Of a stretch of DNA of 64,000 bases, positions 10,095 to 18,860 are shown piece after piece. How positions within the stretch are numbered: position 1 is the stretch's first letter; every line of letters begins with the position of its first letter. The position numbers and the translations under genes were made by a program. Source of the DNA: Candidatus Nitrospira neomarina (GTDB lineage: Bacteria; Nitrospirota; Nitrospiria; Nitrospirales; UBA8639); NCBI RefSeq assembly GCF_032051675.1, contig NZ_CP116968.1:2542001-2606000 (forward strand), written 5' to 3'. The notes under the pieces were generated by a model that ran no database searches, was not told where the DNA came from, and saw only the letters and a program-made list of their open reading frames with translations.

Positions 10095-11153
10095 TTATTG
10101 AACCCGCTTCTTTCCTTCGGAATAGGTCTTACACGGTATTGAACTGGGCCCACATCTTCCATCAACCGCTGCCATCCATTGCCCATTCATGAAATGCGGA
10201 TCGACATGGTGCATGCCATACGCATTCCATCCTTCTCCTGACATCGTGACGACAGGTTTTTCTGAAACGATTTTCTCTTTATAGGCGGTTTTCGATAATT
10301 CTTCTATTTCAAAGGCGAACACCTGAATGCCGTAACGTGGCTCAGTATCTTGGGTGAACCGGTAAATTCGACCCTCATGAACGAGAACCCTTCCGCCCGG
10401 CCTGGCGATATGCTTATTTAATTTTATGATCGGATTCATCGGATGAGGCATCCATTCCCCCATCAACTCATCAGCATAATAGAGGTTTAAGGCATCATTT
10501 AGTGGATTGGTATAAAACAACCACCAGACATTCTCATATCGAAAAATTGAGGGATCCACATAATGCTCCCCATTGAAGATACTTTTCACAAATTGCCATT
10601 CCGCAGGAAATGACGTGGCCCGGTACAGCCTGATCGAGAGATCCTCGTGGCTCTCCAGTATCAAGTAATCATTGTTGTCCCATTCAAACACATAGGGATA
10701 GGATAAATGGAAGGGTTCATTGATGAGAATGTTTTTGTATTTCCATTCTTTCCCATTCTCGCTTTCGGCATATCCAATGTCTCCCTGTTTATTGGCACGA
10801 TTCAACACTTCAAAAAACAGATAAAAACGACCATCTTTGATGGTCATAAAGGGATCGGCAACAAATTTGGCATCGACATCCGTCACATCCTCTGCCGTAA
10901 GAACGGGATTCGAGATGTCTTCCGGATCATGCAATTCAAATGGGGATACACCCGTGTAGATGCCAATGGACCAGGGCCCGGAACCAGCATTCTCCATCTG
11001 TGGACTTAAAAAGCCACGGACCGCACCCAGATATGGAGAACTAACCCTCCAGATCAATGCCCCTATTACCAGGCTCATGATGATTATCCCAGCAAATACA
11101 ACTGGAGACAGTCTAAATTTCCTCATTAATGCCATATCCTTCCACCGAGGCAT
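10095..11153 (-). CDS. Membrane-anchored five-bladed-propeller protein (GINT1 N-domain / GH43-like fold)
   Basis: A hydrophobic segment at about residues 17-38 follows basic residues, so the protein is probably anchored with its domain outside the cytoplasm. The rest has repeated WFLFYT-like and ADPFMTIKDGRFYLFFE-like strands with DP/ADPF motifs, as in beta-propellers of the GH32/43/68 superfold. It resembles the N-terminal domain of glucosamine inositolphosphorylceramide transferases, which also occurs alone in bacterial polysaccharide clusters. The motifs LILESHEDLSIRLYRA, HYVDPSIFRYENVWWLFY and RPGGRVLVHEGRIYR fit that family. Whether it cuts or binds the glycan is not known. The ATG at 11153 is used, with a second possible start at MALMRKF. 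It lies between the methyltransferase and the 680-base gap. Confidence 0.75.
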   Translation of the reverse strand: MPRWKDMALMRKFRLSPVVFAGIIIMSLVIGALIWRVSSPYLGAVRGFLSPQMENAGSGPWSIGIYTGVSPFELHDPEDISNPVLTAEDVTDVDAKFVADPFMTIKDGRFYLFFEVLNRANKQGDIGYAESENGKEWKYKNILINEPFHLSYPYVFEWDNNDYLILESHEDLSIRLYRATSFPAEWQFVKSIFNGEHYVDPSIFRYENVWWLFYTNPLNDALNLYYADELMGEWMPHPMNPIIKLNKHIARPGGRVLVHEGRIYRFTQDTEPRYGIQVFAFEIEELSKTAYKEKIVSEKPVVTMSGEGWNAYGMHHVDPHFMNGQWMAAVDGRCGPSSIPCKTYSEGKKRVQ

Positions 11154-11232
11154 GTTCGTAGAAGGGCATCACACACACTTTCCAGTCTGGGTATGGGAGC
11201 ATAAAATTTTTCGCCCTTCATCCACCTCACAG

Positions 11233-12048
11233 TTAAATCCCAACACTGCACACAACCGTCGCGAGGAAATCTTTGTACTCTCTCTTCTCTTTCAAAAATG
11301 AGGGGAAAGGTGGTCCTTTTTTTAAAATCTTTTCCACATCACTAATTTTCCAGAGCCCCAATGATTTGTCTTTGTACTCCCCCTTCTTGGTCTTTTGAGT
11401 GCAATGTTCCACAAGAAGGAATTGGGGGGGAGGAAAATGGAAAGGACCCGCTTCAAGATTCAGGGGCCTCCATTGCCCAGTTGCTATGTCCCAGTTTGCG
11501 TTTCGCTCAGGAAATGTGGTTGTGAGCAAATAGGATGATTCACTCCGACTCATGTTCTTCAACGCCATGAAAATGTTCGAAAAGGAAAAATGCCCTAAAC
11601 AATCACGACAAAAAATAAGGTCAACTTTGGGCAAGTCACTTCGCAGGAGATTGAGCTTGGTGAAAACGATATTATCCGTCTGATATAATTGTCGATTACG
11701 CTCAACTAATTCTTCAACTATATCTGCTCCTGTATAATGCACACCCTGCAAATCCACCATTTTCATCCAGAAAAAATCACCACAGGGTATATCCAGCATT
11801 GTGGAAATTTTTAAATCGTTCAGGAGAATTGGCAGTTCTTTCACAATCGTCTGTGTTTGCTCAAGATCTGAGCCTTGCCCGGAAACGCTACTTTTCCCCC
11901 TCCAATAATTTTCCTTATAAATTTCAGTGAATATGGCCTCCGTGGATTTCATACGTGAAGGCACTTCCTTGTAAATTTCCAATATCAATTTGTAGGCAGA
12001 ACGGGCACCTGGAATTGATTTAATCAATCGTTTTAATTTTGATTCCAT
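11233..12048 (-). CDS. Class I SAM-dependent methyltransferase
   Basis: The Rossmann SAM-binding motif is MLDIPCGDFFWMK, followed by the acidic strand-2 end in YTGADIVEELVERN, KLNLLRSDLPKVD, and motif IV FCRDCLGHFSF. These fit a small-molecule or sugar O-methyltransferase. There is no membrane segment. The first 50 residues are basic and helical. The ATG at 12048 (MESKLKR) is chosen; a TTG two codons upstream is possible. It lies in the polysaccharide operon 100 bases after the GT4 gene. With a Wzt that has a chain-end-binding domain, a methyltransferase acting on the non-reducing end is an attractive reading, but the C-methyltransferase at 16469-17707 clearly has another job. Substrate not determined. 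Confidence 0.85.
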   Translation of the reverse strand: MESKLKRLIKSIPGARSAYKLILEIYKEVPSRMKSTEAIFTEIYKENYWRGKSSVSGQGSDLEQTQTIVKELPILLNDLKISTMLDIPCGDFFWMKMVDLQGVHYTGADIVEELVERNRQLYQTDNIVFTKLNLLRSDLPKVDLIFCRDCLGHFSFSNIFMALKNMSRSESSYLLTTTFPERNANWDIATGQWRPLNLEAGPFHFPPPQFLLVEHCTQKTKKGEYKDKSLGLWKISDVEKILKKGPPFPSFLKEKREYKDFLATVVCSVGI

Positions 12049-12149
12049 TTCCAATATCGTGAAAATCCTTTTCTCTTCTAGAGACGGTCTGGTGATAATT
12101 GGCTATTTCGTGTTTAAACCAATTGTCAACCACAATCAAATACTGATTA

Positions 12150-13445
12150 TTATTTTTTATATTCACTAACCAATGTTTCGATCACGTTTCGATATTTTTT
12201 CTCAAAATTTTTTATTGTATGATTTTCTTGGGCAAACTCCCATGACTTCCTGGACATACACCTGAGTTCCTGAGTTGAACGAGACGAAGTTTGACGAACC
12301 GCCTCCCGAATTGACTCGATGGAACAATCATCAAGGACCACACCCTCGTCCTTACCCACATCCACACCGGATTCACAGCTTATGATTGGGATAAGTCCAG
12401 CATGCAAGGATGTCAACACCGAACCGGCATTCGTTTCAGAGCATGATGGATAGACCAATCCGAGGCAGCGATTGGTCAGATCCCTAAACTCGGCGCTTTC
12501 AACGTCAATCCATCCATGAGTATGAATATTGGGAGTATGATACAACTCCTGAAAATATTCCTGCTCAAAATCCTTTTCTCTCGCGACCGGACCGCAAACC
12601 GTCAAATGATATTCTGGCATCCCTGCGAATGCCTCTAAAACCAAATCAAGACCTTTGTGCACCATTCCCTCACTCCCCAACCACAAAAATCGAAATCGAC
12701 AGGCTTCAAAATCCTTTGAATCTCTCCAGGTATAGTTGTAGGGAACTGCATTTGGAACCAGATACATAGGCTTATTGGCATACTTAAAGTTTTTGACACC
12801 AAATTCACAGTGAACGACCACACAATCAGCATACGTTACCGCCATGGCATACTTCTGGTTCATGAATCTTCGCGAACGCAAGGTCACATGCCTTCGCTCT
12901 TGCAGCGCCAATAAGCGTTTGGATTCGGCATAATTATTAAAGTAGGGATGAGCAGTGGTCGCATGCAATATTTTTACGCAATCCTTATTCAGTCCATTCG
13001 CGATCCTTTCAAAATTCATCCGGGTATCGATAAAAAAATCGTATTTCTTTTTAGGAAGAAAACTCCTATTCTCATTACTAATCACATCAACAGCAAAACC
13101 AAGATCAACAAATGTTCTTGCCATCACAACGGACAATTGACGGTTATAGTGATAATAAGGGATTGGTTGTCCCGGCTTGATTGAGAAAAGTTCGATTCTA
13201 TAGGAGAGAAGCACATGACCTCGAGGTGGGCCATCAGGATTAAGGGATATCACTTTTTTATTTGAGGGGGAATTGATTTCCTTAAGAAGGTTCCCGAGTG
13301 CGCCATGGGTCAGTTGGAGTACTTTTTTCACAAACCTACGAACAATCCTCATGAGTAATAGCACATTCTTTTCATTGGAGTTTGGAAGCTTTTTTGACAG
13401 AGGACAAAAACCTCTGTCAGAGATAATTTGATTGAGAACCTGCAA
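12150..13445 (-). CDS. Family 4-like (GT-B) glycosyltransferase
   Basis: The C-terminal half has the GT4 fold pattern: RFLWLGSEGMVHKGLDLVLEA for the nucleotide-sugar domain, TVCGPVAREKDFE, and the donor-binding YPSCSETNAGSVLTSLHAGLIPI with the E-x7-E-like pattern reduced to one acidic residue. The N-terminal acceptor domain contains GHVLLSYRIELFSIKPGQP and IPYYHYNRQLSVVMARTF. It is cytoplasmic and would add a retaining linkage. The frame starts from a TTG at 13445 behind GGGGGG; an internal ATG at residue 31 (MRIVRRF) is also possible. It begins 22 bases after the SDR gene in the same operon. The sugar specificity is not readable. Confidence 0.85.
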   Translation of the reverse strand: MQVLNQIISDRGFCPLSKKLPNSNEKNVLLLMRIVRRFVKKVLQLTHGALGNLLKEINSPSNKKVISLNPDGPPRGHVLLSYRIELFSIKPGQPIPYYHYNRQLSVVMARTFVDLGFAVDVISNENRSFLPKKKYDFFIDTRMNFERIANGLNKDCVKILHATTAHPYFNNYAESKRLLALQERRHVTLRSRRFMNQKYAMAVTYADCVVVHCEFGVKNFKYANKPMYLVPNAVPYNYTWRDSKDFEACRFRFLWLGSEGMVHKGLDLVLEAFAGMPEYHLTVCGPVAREKDFEQEYFQELYHTPNIHTHGWIDVESAEFRDLTNRCLGLVYPSCSETNAGSVLTSLHAGLIPIISCESGVDVGKDEGVVLDDCSIESIREAVRQTSSRSTQELRCMSRKSWEFAQENHTIKNFEKKYRNVIETLVSEYKK

Positions 13446-13466
13446 ACCTGCCCCCCAACACCAACA

Positions 13467-14459
13467 TCATGGAAACACTCTTTCATTCGAATGCCCTGGG
13501 AGTTGAGAATCTTTGTAGGCAGAAAGCTGAGCTTTATACCATTCCACCGTTTGCTGCAATCCATTTTCAAGTGAGACTTTCGGTCTCCAGTCGAGCCTTT
13601 TAAATGTCCTCGCAACGTCGGCCGTTCGCGCTGGCTCCAATACCCGATCAGGTAGGACACCGAATAGAGGTTGAGTCCCCTTCCCCACTATCTCCACCAG
13701 CCGTTCAACCAATTCACGAACACTCACCAATGTCCCCGATCCCAAATCCACCGTGGTCCCTTCAATTCGTGGCACTTGAGCAGCAGCAAGAAACCCCTCA
13801 ATAACGTCATCGACATAAATCCAATCAGCCATCCACTGCCCACTCGAAAGTTTAGGCGATTCTCCTTTCAATAGAGAAAGTGCGACTGTGGGAATTAGCT
13901 TTCGCGTTTCTTGTCCTGGTCCATATGTCATAAAGGTCCTGACAATGACCACGGGGGTACCATAGAGCGCATGAAACATACGCCCATACCCGCTACTCGC
14001 CCACTTGGCAGCCGCATAGGGTGAACTGGGGATACTCTCTCCATCATCCGGTGGTTCATTGAGGGATCCGGCCAGCACAATGCGTTGACACCCCACTTCC
14101 GCCGCAACAGTTAAGAGATTCACCGTGCTGGTCAGCAGGCTGTGGAAAGCCGGCAAAACAAGTTCTTTGTTCTGAATTCCTGAGACTAATCCGGACAAAT
14201 GAAAAATGATGTCGGGTTTTACGGAGTCGAACAACCTGCGAACTGCTCCTACATCCTCCAAGTTCGATTGCCACCAGATGGGTCCACTTTTCTGACGGTC
14301 CCGTTGAGATCGAGATATCGCATGTACCTCCCCACCCCGCATGCCTAGATGACGGCACAAATGCGATCCCAAAAAGCCGCTGGCACCGGTGACCATAACG
14401 GTGCAAGGTTTCCATGAAGTGATCGTTTCCACCAGGGGGTTTTGATTAGGAGAGGTCAT
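13467..14459 (-). CDS. Extended SDR: NDP-sugar 4-ketoreductase/epimerase
   Basis: It belongs to the NAD(P)-dependent epimerase/dehydratase family. The nucleotide loop is TGASGFLGSH (residues 24-33), and the catalytic pair is Tyr148 and Lys152 in SSPYAAAKWA. FHLSGLV, VVIVRTFMTYGPG and DWIYVDDVIEGF are family signatures. At 330 residues it is full length. The genes before it make a CDP-4-keto-6-deoxyhexose, methylate it and epimerise it, and a 4-ketoreductase is the step those genes do not supply; I propose that role. It could instead be a C4-epimerase. It begins 151 bases after the DUF4910 gene and ends 21 bases before the GT4 gene. Confidence 0.87.
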   Translation of the reverse strand: MTSPNQNPLVETITSWKPCTVMVTGASGFLGSHLCRHLGMRGGEVHAISRSQRDRQKSGPIWWQSNLEDVGAVRRLFDSVKPDIIFHLSGLVSGIQNKELVLPAFHSLLTSTVNLLTVAAEVGCQRIVLAGSLNEPPDDGESIPSSPYAAAKWASSGYGRMFHALYGTPVVIVRTFMTYGPGQETRKLIPTVALSLLKGESPKLSSGQWMADWIYVDDVIEGFLAAAQVPRIEGTTVDLGSGTLVSVRELVERLVEIVGKGTQPLFGVLPDRVLEPARTADVARTFKRLDWRPKVSLENGLQQTVEWYKAQLSAYKDSQLPGHSNERVFP

Positions 14460-14610
14460 CGCTCATCACCCGACCACATGGACTAGGCCATTCTTTGCGT
14501 GATCGAGGTATCCTGCCGAAGTATTTCTCTTTTGAACCATCGCACAAGTCGTTCTTTCTCTCCACTGCCCTCGACCCTCCTTGATGTCCGCTGAAAATTC
14601 ATTGAACGTG

Positions 14611-15909
14611 TCACAATGAGACTTTCTTTAGGAGTCCGTGCTCTTCCAACGATTCAGCAGCTTTGTCAATAACCTCAAACTCTAATCCAGATCGTTCGGC
14701 TATGTCTAAGAGCGAATGCGTTCCATCCGAAAAATTCAACACCCACAACATCGCCATCTCCCTTTTGGCGCCTTCCGATTCACCACCAATGGCACGGTAA
14801 AGGCCCCGTTTTCCCAAACGAGGTTCGCACTTGGGATTTTGACTGAGAAATGTTGTGTTCCTTTCCAAAAGATTGACCGCCTTTACACAACAAATCAAGG
14901 ACTCTTCCAACGGCTGAGGCTGGACAAACGTTAAATTGTCGCCTGACGTATGATATTCGGGATATTCGCCGTGAGGTGTCCTCATGAAACAGCCCACGGG
15001 CAAATTAAAACCAGGGGAACAATATTGCCTTTCATCATACCCATAGGGGAAGAAATCGATGATGGCATGCTCCAAGCCCGAGGTTTTCAGTATATGTATG
15101 AAGGCCCGATCGATCCCGGCCTTGCCTTGCCGGCTCTTTTTATACGTTAACGCTCCGGGATCTCCCACCCCGGTCACCACCATGCCATTGGTGATGGTGG
15201 ACACTTGGTTTTCATGCAACGCCAGCCAGGCAATGGACCCGATCGTCCCTGGAATAAAGAGAAAGCGGTAAGAATATCGCAAGGATCGCCCGCTCAACGT
15301 CTTGGCCAGAAATGTAGTAACGGCAATTCCGGACAGGTTGTCATTGCACAAGGATGGATGGCAGGTATGACAGGAGATCAAGATCTCTTCTTCAGTTTCC
15401 CCTTTTATGACGTATTCCCCATAGGTTAAATGCCCGGATTCTAAGGTCGAATGGATACATACCTCATATTCCTCCTCTTTCAACGCCATCAGTTGCCGAT
15501 GGGTCAGACAGAATCCCCAGCTTTCCTTATAGTAAGAGGTTCGGTAGGGAATCCAATCAGGATGTTCGGGCAATGAATACAGATGGGGTTTTAATTCTTC
15601 CAGCGTCATCGTGGTGTGAATGGGCTGACTATAACTAACAACATGCAGGTTCGATTGCGTAAAATCGACAATCCGTTCTCCCTTTTTATTTTTTATATAC
15701 GCATCCTGAATATTCCACTCCTGTGGCACTGTCCAATCAAACACCTCGGTTCCGCTTGGAATCTCATGCATCTTCACAGGGATATGGCGGGCAATTCCTT
15801 TTAGCGTCTCCCGAACGCCCTGACCTGTAATACTCCGACAGAGGGGATATAGTTCAGCAAGAAACTGATACATCTCATGTCCGACTTGCTTTGAAATTTC
15901 ATCAATCAT
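14611..15909 (-). CDS. DUF4910-type peptidase-like protein with C-terminal winged helix
   Basis: The central part resembles M28 aminopeptidases: SCHTCHPSLCNDNLSGI carries the metal-ligand His and Asp-Asn of that fold, and FPYGYDERQYCSPGFNLPVG and GEYPEYHTSGDN complete the usual site. The N-terminal 60 residues (YPLCRSITGQGVRETL) are the conserved start of DUF4910/DUF2172 proteins. The last 70 residues look like a winged-helix domain. Proteins of this family recur in sugar-modification clusters, and their substrate is not known to me; release of an amide-linked group from a sugar or glycan would fit. I start at ATG 15909 (MIDEISKQ); a TTG nine codons earlier overlapping the rfbC stop is an alternative. 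No signal peptide is seen. Confidence 0.83.
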   Translation of the reverse strand: MIDEISKQVGHEMYQFLAELYPLCRSITGQGVRETLKGIARHIPVKMHEIPSGTEVFDWTVPQEWNIQDAYIKNKKGERIVDFTQSNLHVVSYSQPIHTTMTLEELKPHLYSLPEHPDWIPYRTSYYKESWGFCLTHRQLMALKEEEYEVCIHSTLESGHLTYGEYVIKGETEEEILISCHTCHPSLCNDNLSGIAVTTFLAKTLSGRSLRYSYRFLFIPGTIGSIAWLALHENQVSTITNGMVVTGVGDPGALTYKKSRQGKAGIDRAFIHILKTSGLEHAIIDFFPYGYDERQYCSPGFNLPVGCFMRTPHGEYPEYHTSGDNLTFVQPQPLEESLICCVKAVNLLERNTTFLSQNPKCEPRLGKRGLYRAIGGESEGAKREMAMLWVLNFSDGTHSLLDIAERSGLEFEVIDKAAESLEEHGLLKKVSL

Positions 15910-15932
15910 ATGACCATGCAGCCTTATCGTGT

Positions 15933-16472
15933 TCAATGTTGGGGTTCGATAAAATCTGGGTAAGCCAGGTCGCGATCAGATATGAGCCGCTCATCGGCCG
16001 GCCATTGAATCCCAAACGCAGGATCATCCCACCGCACCCCTCTGGCACATTGAGGATCGTAGAACGCGGAGATCTGGTAAAAAATCTCCGTATTATCTTC
16101 TAGAGTCTGAAATCCATGGGCACATCCTTCCGGGATATAATGCATCCGCCGGTTTTCCGCAGTGAGAATGACCGCGGCATGCTGAGTATACGTTTGAGAT
16201 AAAGGCCGCAAATCGATCAACACATCGTAGATTGCGCCCTTAATGCACCAGACGAGCTTGGCTTCTTCAAACGGCGCACATTGATAGTGCATCCCCCTGA
16301 GGATCCCTTTCTTTTTATTAAAAGAAAGGTTGCATTGCACCTGTTTGAATGTGAGTCCATGCGCCTCAAACTCTCGTTGACACATCGTTCGGGCAAAGAA
16401 CCCGCGACTGTCTTCAATCCGCTCCGGATCAATGAGGAAGGCTCCCTTGATTGTTGATTCGGTGAAAATCAT
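15933..16472 (-). CDS. rfbC: dTDP-4-dehydrorhamnose 3,5-epimerase family protein
   Basis: This cupin-fold epimerase inverts C3 and/or C5 of a 4-keto-6-deoxy sugar nucleotide. The catalytic histidine is His62 in GILRGMHYQ, and GRFTARTM-like DSRGFFARTM and VRWDDPAFGIQWP are family motifs. The natural start is the ATG at 16472, which shares ATGA with the stop of the upstream methyltransferase; GGAGG lies about 13 bases before it. The 179-residue product is normal for the family. The cluster has no rmlA, rmlB or rmlD and instead has CDP-sugar genes, so the substrate is more likely a CDP-4-keto-6-deoxyhexose than dTDP-4-keto-rhamnose. That is inference from neighbours. Confidence 0.92.
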   Translation of the reverse strand: MIFTESTIKGAFLIDPERIEDSRGFFARTMCQREFEAHGLTFKQVQCNLSFNKKKGILRGMHYQCAPFEEAKLVWCIKGAIYDVLIDLRPLSQTYTQHAAVILTAENRRMHYIPEGCAHGFQTLEDNTEIFYQISAFYDPQCARGVRWDDPAFGIQWPADERLISDRDLAYPDFIEPQH

Positions 16473-17707
16473 GGATACACCCTGACCTCCGGAATCGGCA
16501 CCACGAATGCCCCGCCCCATTCGCGGATACACGCCATTTGCTGCATTATTTCATCCTTCAAATTCCAGGGCAGGATCAACACGTAATCAGGCTTGGTTTC
16601 CCTAATCGCATCGGGGGCATAGATTGGAATATGCGTTCCGGGCAGATAAAGCCCTTGCTTGTGGGGGCTACGATCAACCGTGTAATCAATGAAATCCGTA
16701 CGAATTCCACAATAATTTAAGAGGGTATTCCCTTTGGCGGGAGCACCATACCCTACGATGGTCTTCCCCTTTTCCTTCGCCTCAATCAAGAAGGAAAGAA
16801 GTTGCCTCTTGGTATGATGAACTTTTTCGGAAAAAGAAAGATAATGATCTAAGGTTTGTAAGCCTGCCTTTTTCTCCCGATCCTGTAAGGCCGCAACTCT
16901 GGACTCCACCGGCTTTGAGTGGTCGGCTTCATGGCGAGCATAAATTCGAAGAGACCCGCCATGCGTGGGAATTTCTTCGACATCGAAAAGAATTAAGCCG
17001 TGCTTCCTGAATACCTGTTCTACGGTGCCAAAAGAAAAATACGAGAAATGTTCGTGGTAAATCGTGTCAAATTGATTGTCCTCCATGAGGCGCATCACAT
17101 GGGGAAATTCCATGGTGATGACACCCTGAGGTTTGAGCAGCGTTTGAAGCCCACACACAAAATCATTCAAGTCCGGGACATGAGCTAAGACGTTATTGCC
17201 AATCAATAAATCTGCCTGTTTCCCTTCCTCAACCAACAATTGAGCTAAACGTTCCCCAAAAAATGAAACCCGTGTCGAAATCCCTTTTTCCGTAGCCACT
17301 TTGGCCACATTTTCCGCCGGTTCGATTCCCAAAACGGGGATGCCCTTTTCAACGAAATATTGAAGTAAATACCCGTCATTACTGGCAACTTCAACCACAA
17401 GACTGCGTTCATCCAATTTTATCCGCTCCTGAATCATGTCTGTATACGCGCACGCGTGTTGAAGCCACAGATCAGAATAGGAAGAAAAATAGGCATAATC
17501 GCTAAAGATTCGCTCAGGGCTTGAACAGTCTTTTAACTGCACCAGAAGACACCGGCTACAGACAAAGGCATACAATGGGAAAAACGGCTCCATCTCCCCC
17601 AAGGATTCGTTTTTCACATAGGAATTTGAAAAAGGGGAAGTCCCGAGATCAAGAAACGTGTGCTCTAGTACCATACCGCAAAACCGACAAGACTGAGAAT
17701 TTTTCAT
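16469..17707 (-). CDS. NDP-hexose C-3 methyltransferase (TylC3/NovU-type)
   Basis: It has the three-part layout of sugar C-methyltransferases: an N-terminal zinc site (Cys7, Cys10, Cys50, Cys53), a SAM-binding Rossmann core with VVEVASNDGYLLQYF and LLIGNNVLAHVPDL, and a C-terminal domain with GYGAPAKGNTLLNYCGI and FIDYTVDRSPHKQGLYLPG. The family adds a methyl group to C3 (or C5) of 4-keto-6-deoxy sugar nucleotides. The ATG at 17707 has GAGGGG nine bases upstream and places the CxxC right at the N-terminus. The downstream rfbC start overlaps its stop. With rfbF and rfbG just upstream, the likely product is a CDP-linked 3-C-methyl-6-deoxyhexose. Confidence 0.92.
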   Translation of the reverse strand: MKNSQSCRFCGMVLEHTFLDLGTSPFSNSYVKNESLGEMEPFFPLYAFVCSRCLLVQLKDCSSPERIFSDYAYFSSYSDLWLQHACAYTDMIQERIKLDERSLVVEVASNDGYLLQYFVEKGIPVLGIEPAENVAKVATEKGISTRVSFFGERLAQLLVEEGKQADLLIGNNVLAHVPDLNDFVCGLQTLLKPQGVITMEFPHVMRLMEDNQFDTIYHEHFSYFSFGTVEQVFRKHGLILFDVEEIPTHGGSLRIYARHEADHSKPVESRVAALQDREKKAGLQTLDHYLSFSEKVHHTKRQLLSFLIEAKEKGKTIVGYGAPAKGNTLLNYCGIRTDFIDYTVDRSPHKQGLYLPGTHIPIYAPDAIRETKPDYVLILPWNLKDEIMQQMACIREWGGAFVVPIPEVRVYP

Positions 17708-17864
17708 AGTTTTCCCCTCATGAGTTGACCGCCTCCACTCTGGAAACCGGGAATTGTTCGGTCGGCGGCAATCCACGCCAGAAACAAATCATTTCAATGA
17801 ACTACCATTCACGTATTCGTGGAGGGAGATTTTTAACAGGGCCCAATGTAACGGCCTTTTTTCT

Positions 17865-18860
17865 TTAATACTTCGTCGTACTTTTTTGCTCGAGAAATTC
17901 TTTATACCATGCAATCGTCTCAGCCAGCCCTTTTCCCAAATTATACAAGGGAGCCCAATTGAGGATTCGCTTGGCTTTGCTGGAGTCGAGATATTGATCC
18001 CGGATCTCGGCATTGGCCTGATTCATCACGATCGGGGCTAACTGATGGCACTCCATCAGGTTCTGAATTTCGCTCACAACATCCAAAACCGTCCACGGTT
18101 GTTCTCCGCTAAAATTAAACGCCTCACCACGAACCCCCTCCTCCTGGGCATGTAAGGCCAGAAGCATATAGGCTTGCACGACATCCAGGACGAAGATGTA
18201 ATCCCGTGTAAATTTTCCATCGCTTCGAATGATGGGGCTTTCCTGTTTCAAGAAGCTTCGAATCGTGCCAGGCACAATGCGACTCCAATTCAGATCGCCT
18301 CCTCCATAAATGTTGCCACATCTTGCAATCGTGACAGGCAAATCATAGGTCTGGCTATACGAGCGCGCAAGCAAGTCGGTACAACTTTTACTCACATCAT
18401 AGGGAAACCGTCCCAACGGCGGCATATCTTCCGTATAAGGTAAGACCTCAACATCACCATAGGCTTTATCACTGCTGGCCACGACAATTCGCTTGACCAG
18501 GTTTTTATGAATCCGACACGCTTCCAATACATGATATGAGCCACGAATATTCGCCTCGAACGTGGGCAGTGGGCTTCGCAGAGCAATCCCCACCAACGGC
18601 TGGGCGGCCAGATGAAACACCGTATCGATATCATTCTCGCTGATGGCACGCTCCAGAGCCTGATAATTTTCCAATTCCCCTGAAACCACCGTTGTTCTTT
18701 GAACATCGCCACTCCGTATGAGCTCGCTCTGAGGATTCCAATCTCTTACGAGGGTGGCCACAAACGCGCCTTTTTCAAGCAGGCTTTTCACCAGCCAGGA
18801 ACCGACAATGCCCGTTGCGCCAGTCACTAAAACCCGACTTTCACTCCACATCATGCTCAT
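17865..18860 (-). CDS. rfbG: CDP-glucose 4,6-dehydratase
   Basis: This extended SDR oxidises C4 and removes water across C5-C6 of CDP-glucose to give CDP-4-keto-6-deoxyglucose. The NAD loop is VTGATGIVGSW (residues 12-22), the active-site region is VASSDKAYGD (128-136), and the catalytic Tyr154 and Lys158 lie in RFPYDVSKSC. CGNIYGGGDLNWSRIVPGT is characteristic of the CDP-glucose branch. The ATG at 18860 shares ATGA with the rfbF stop, which gives the start. The product of 331 residues is near the usual 350-360. The next gene starts 157 bases further on. Confidence 0.93.
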   Translation of the reverse strand: MSMMWSESRVLVTGATGIVGSWLVKSLLEKGAFVATLVRDWNPQSELIRSGDVQRTTVVSGELENYQALERAISENDIDTVFHLAAQPLVGIALRSPLPTFEANIRGSYHVLEACRIHKNLVKRIVVASSDKAYGDVEVLPYTEDMPPLGRFPYDVSKSCTDLLARSYSQTYDLPVTIARCGNIYGGGDLNWSRIVPGTIRSFLKQESPIIRSDGKFTRDYIFVLDVVQAYMLLALHAQEEGVRGEAFNFSGEQPWTVLDVVSEIQNLMECHQLAPIVMNQANAEIRDQYLDSSKAKRILNWAPLYNLGKGLAETIAWYKEFLEQKSTTKY

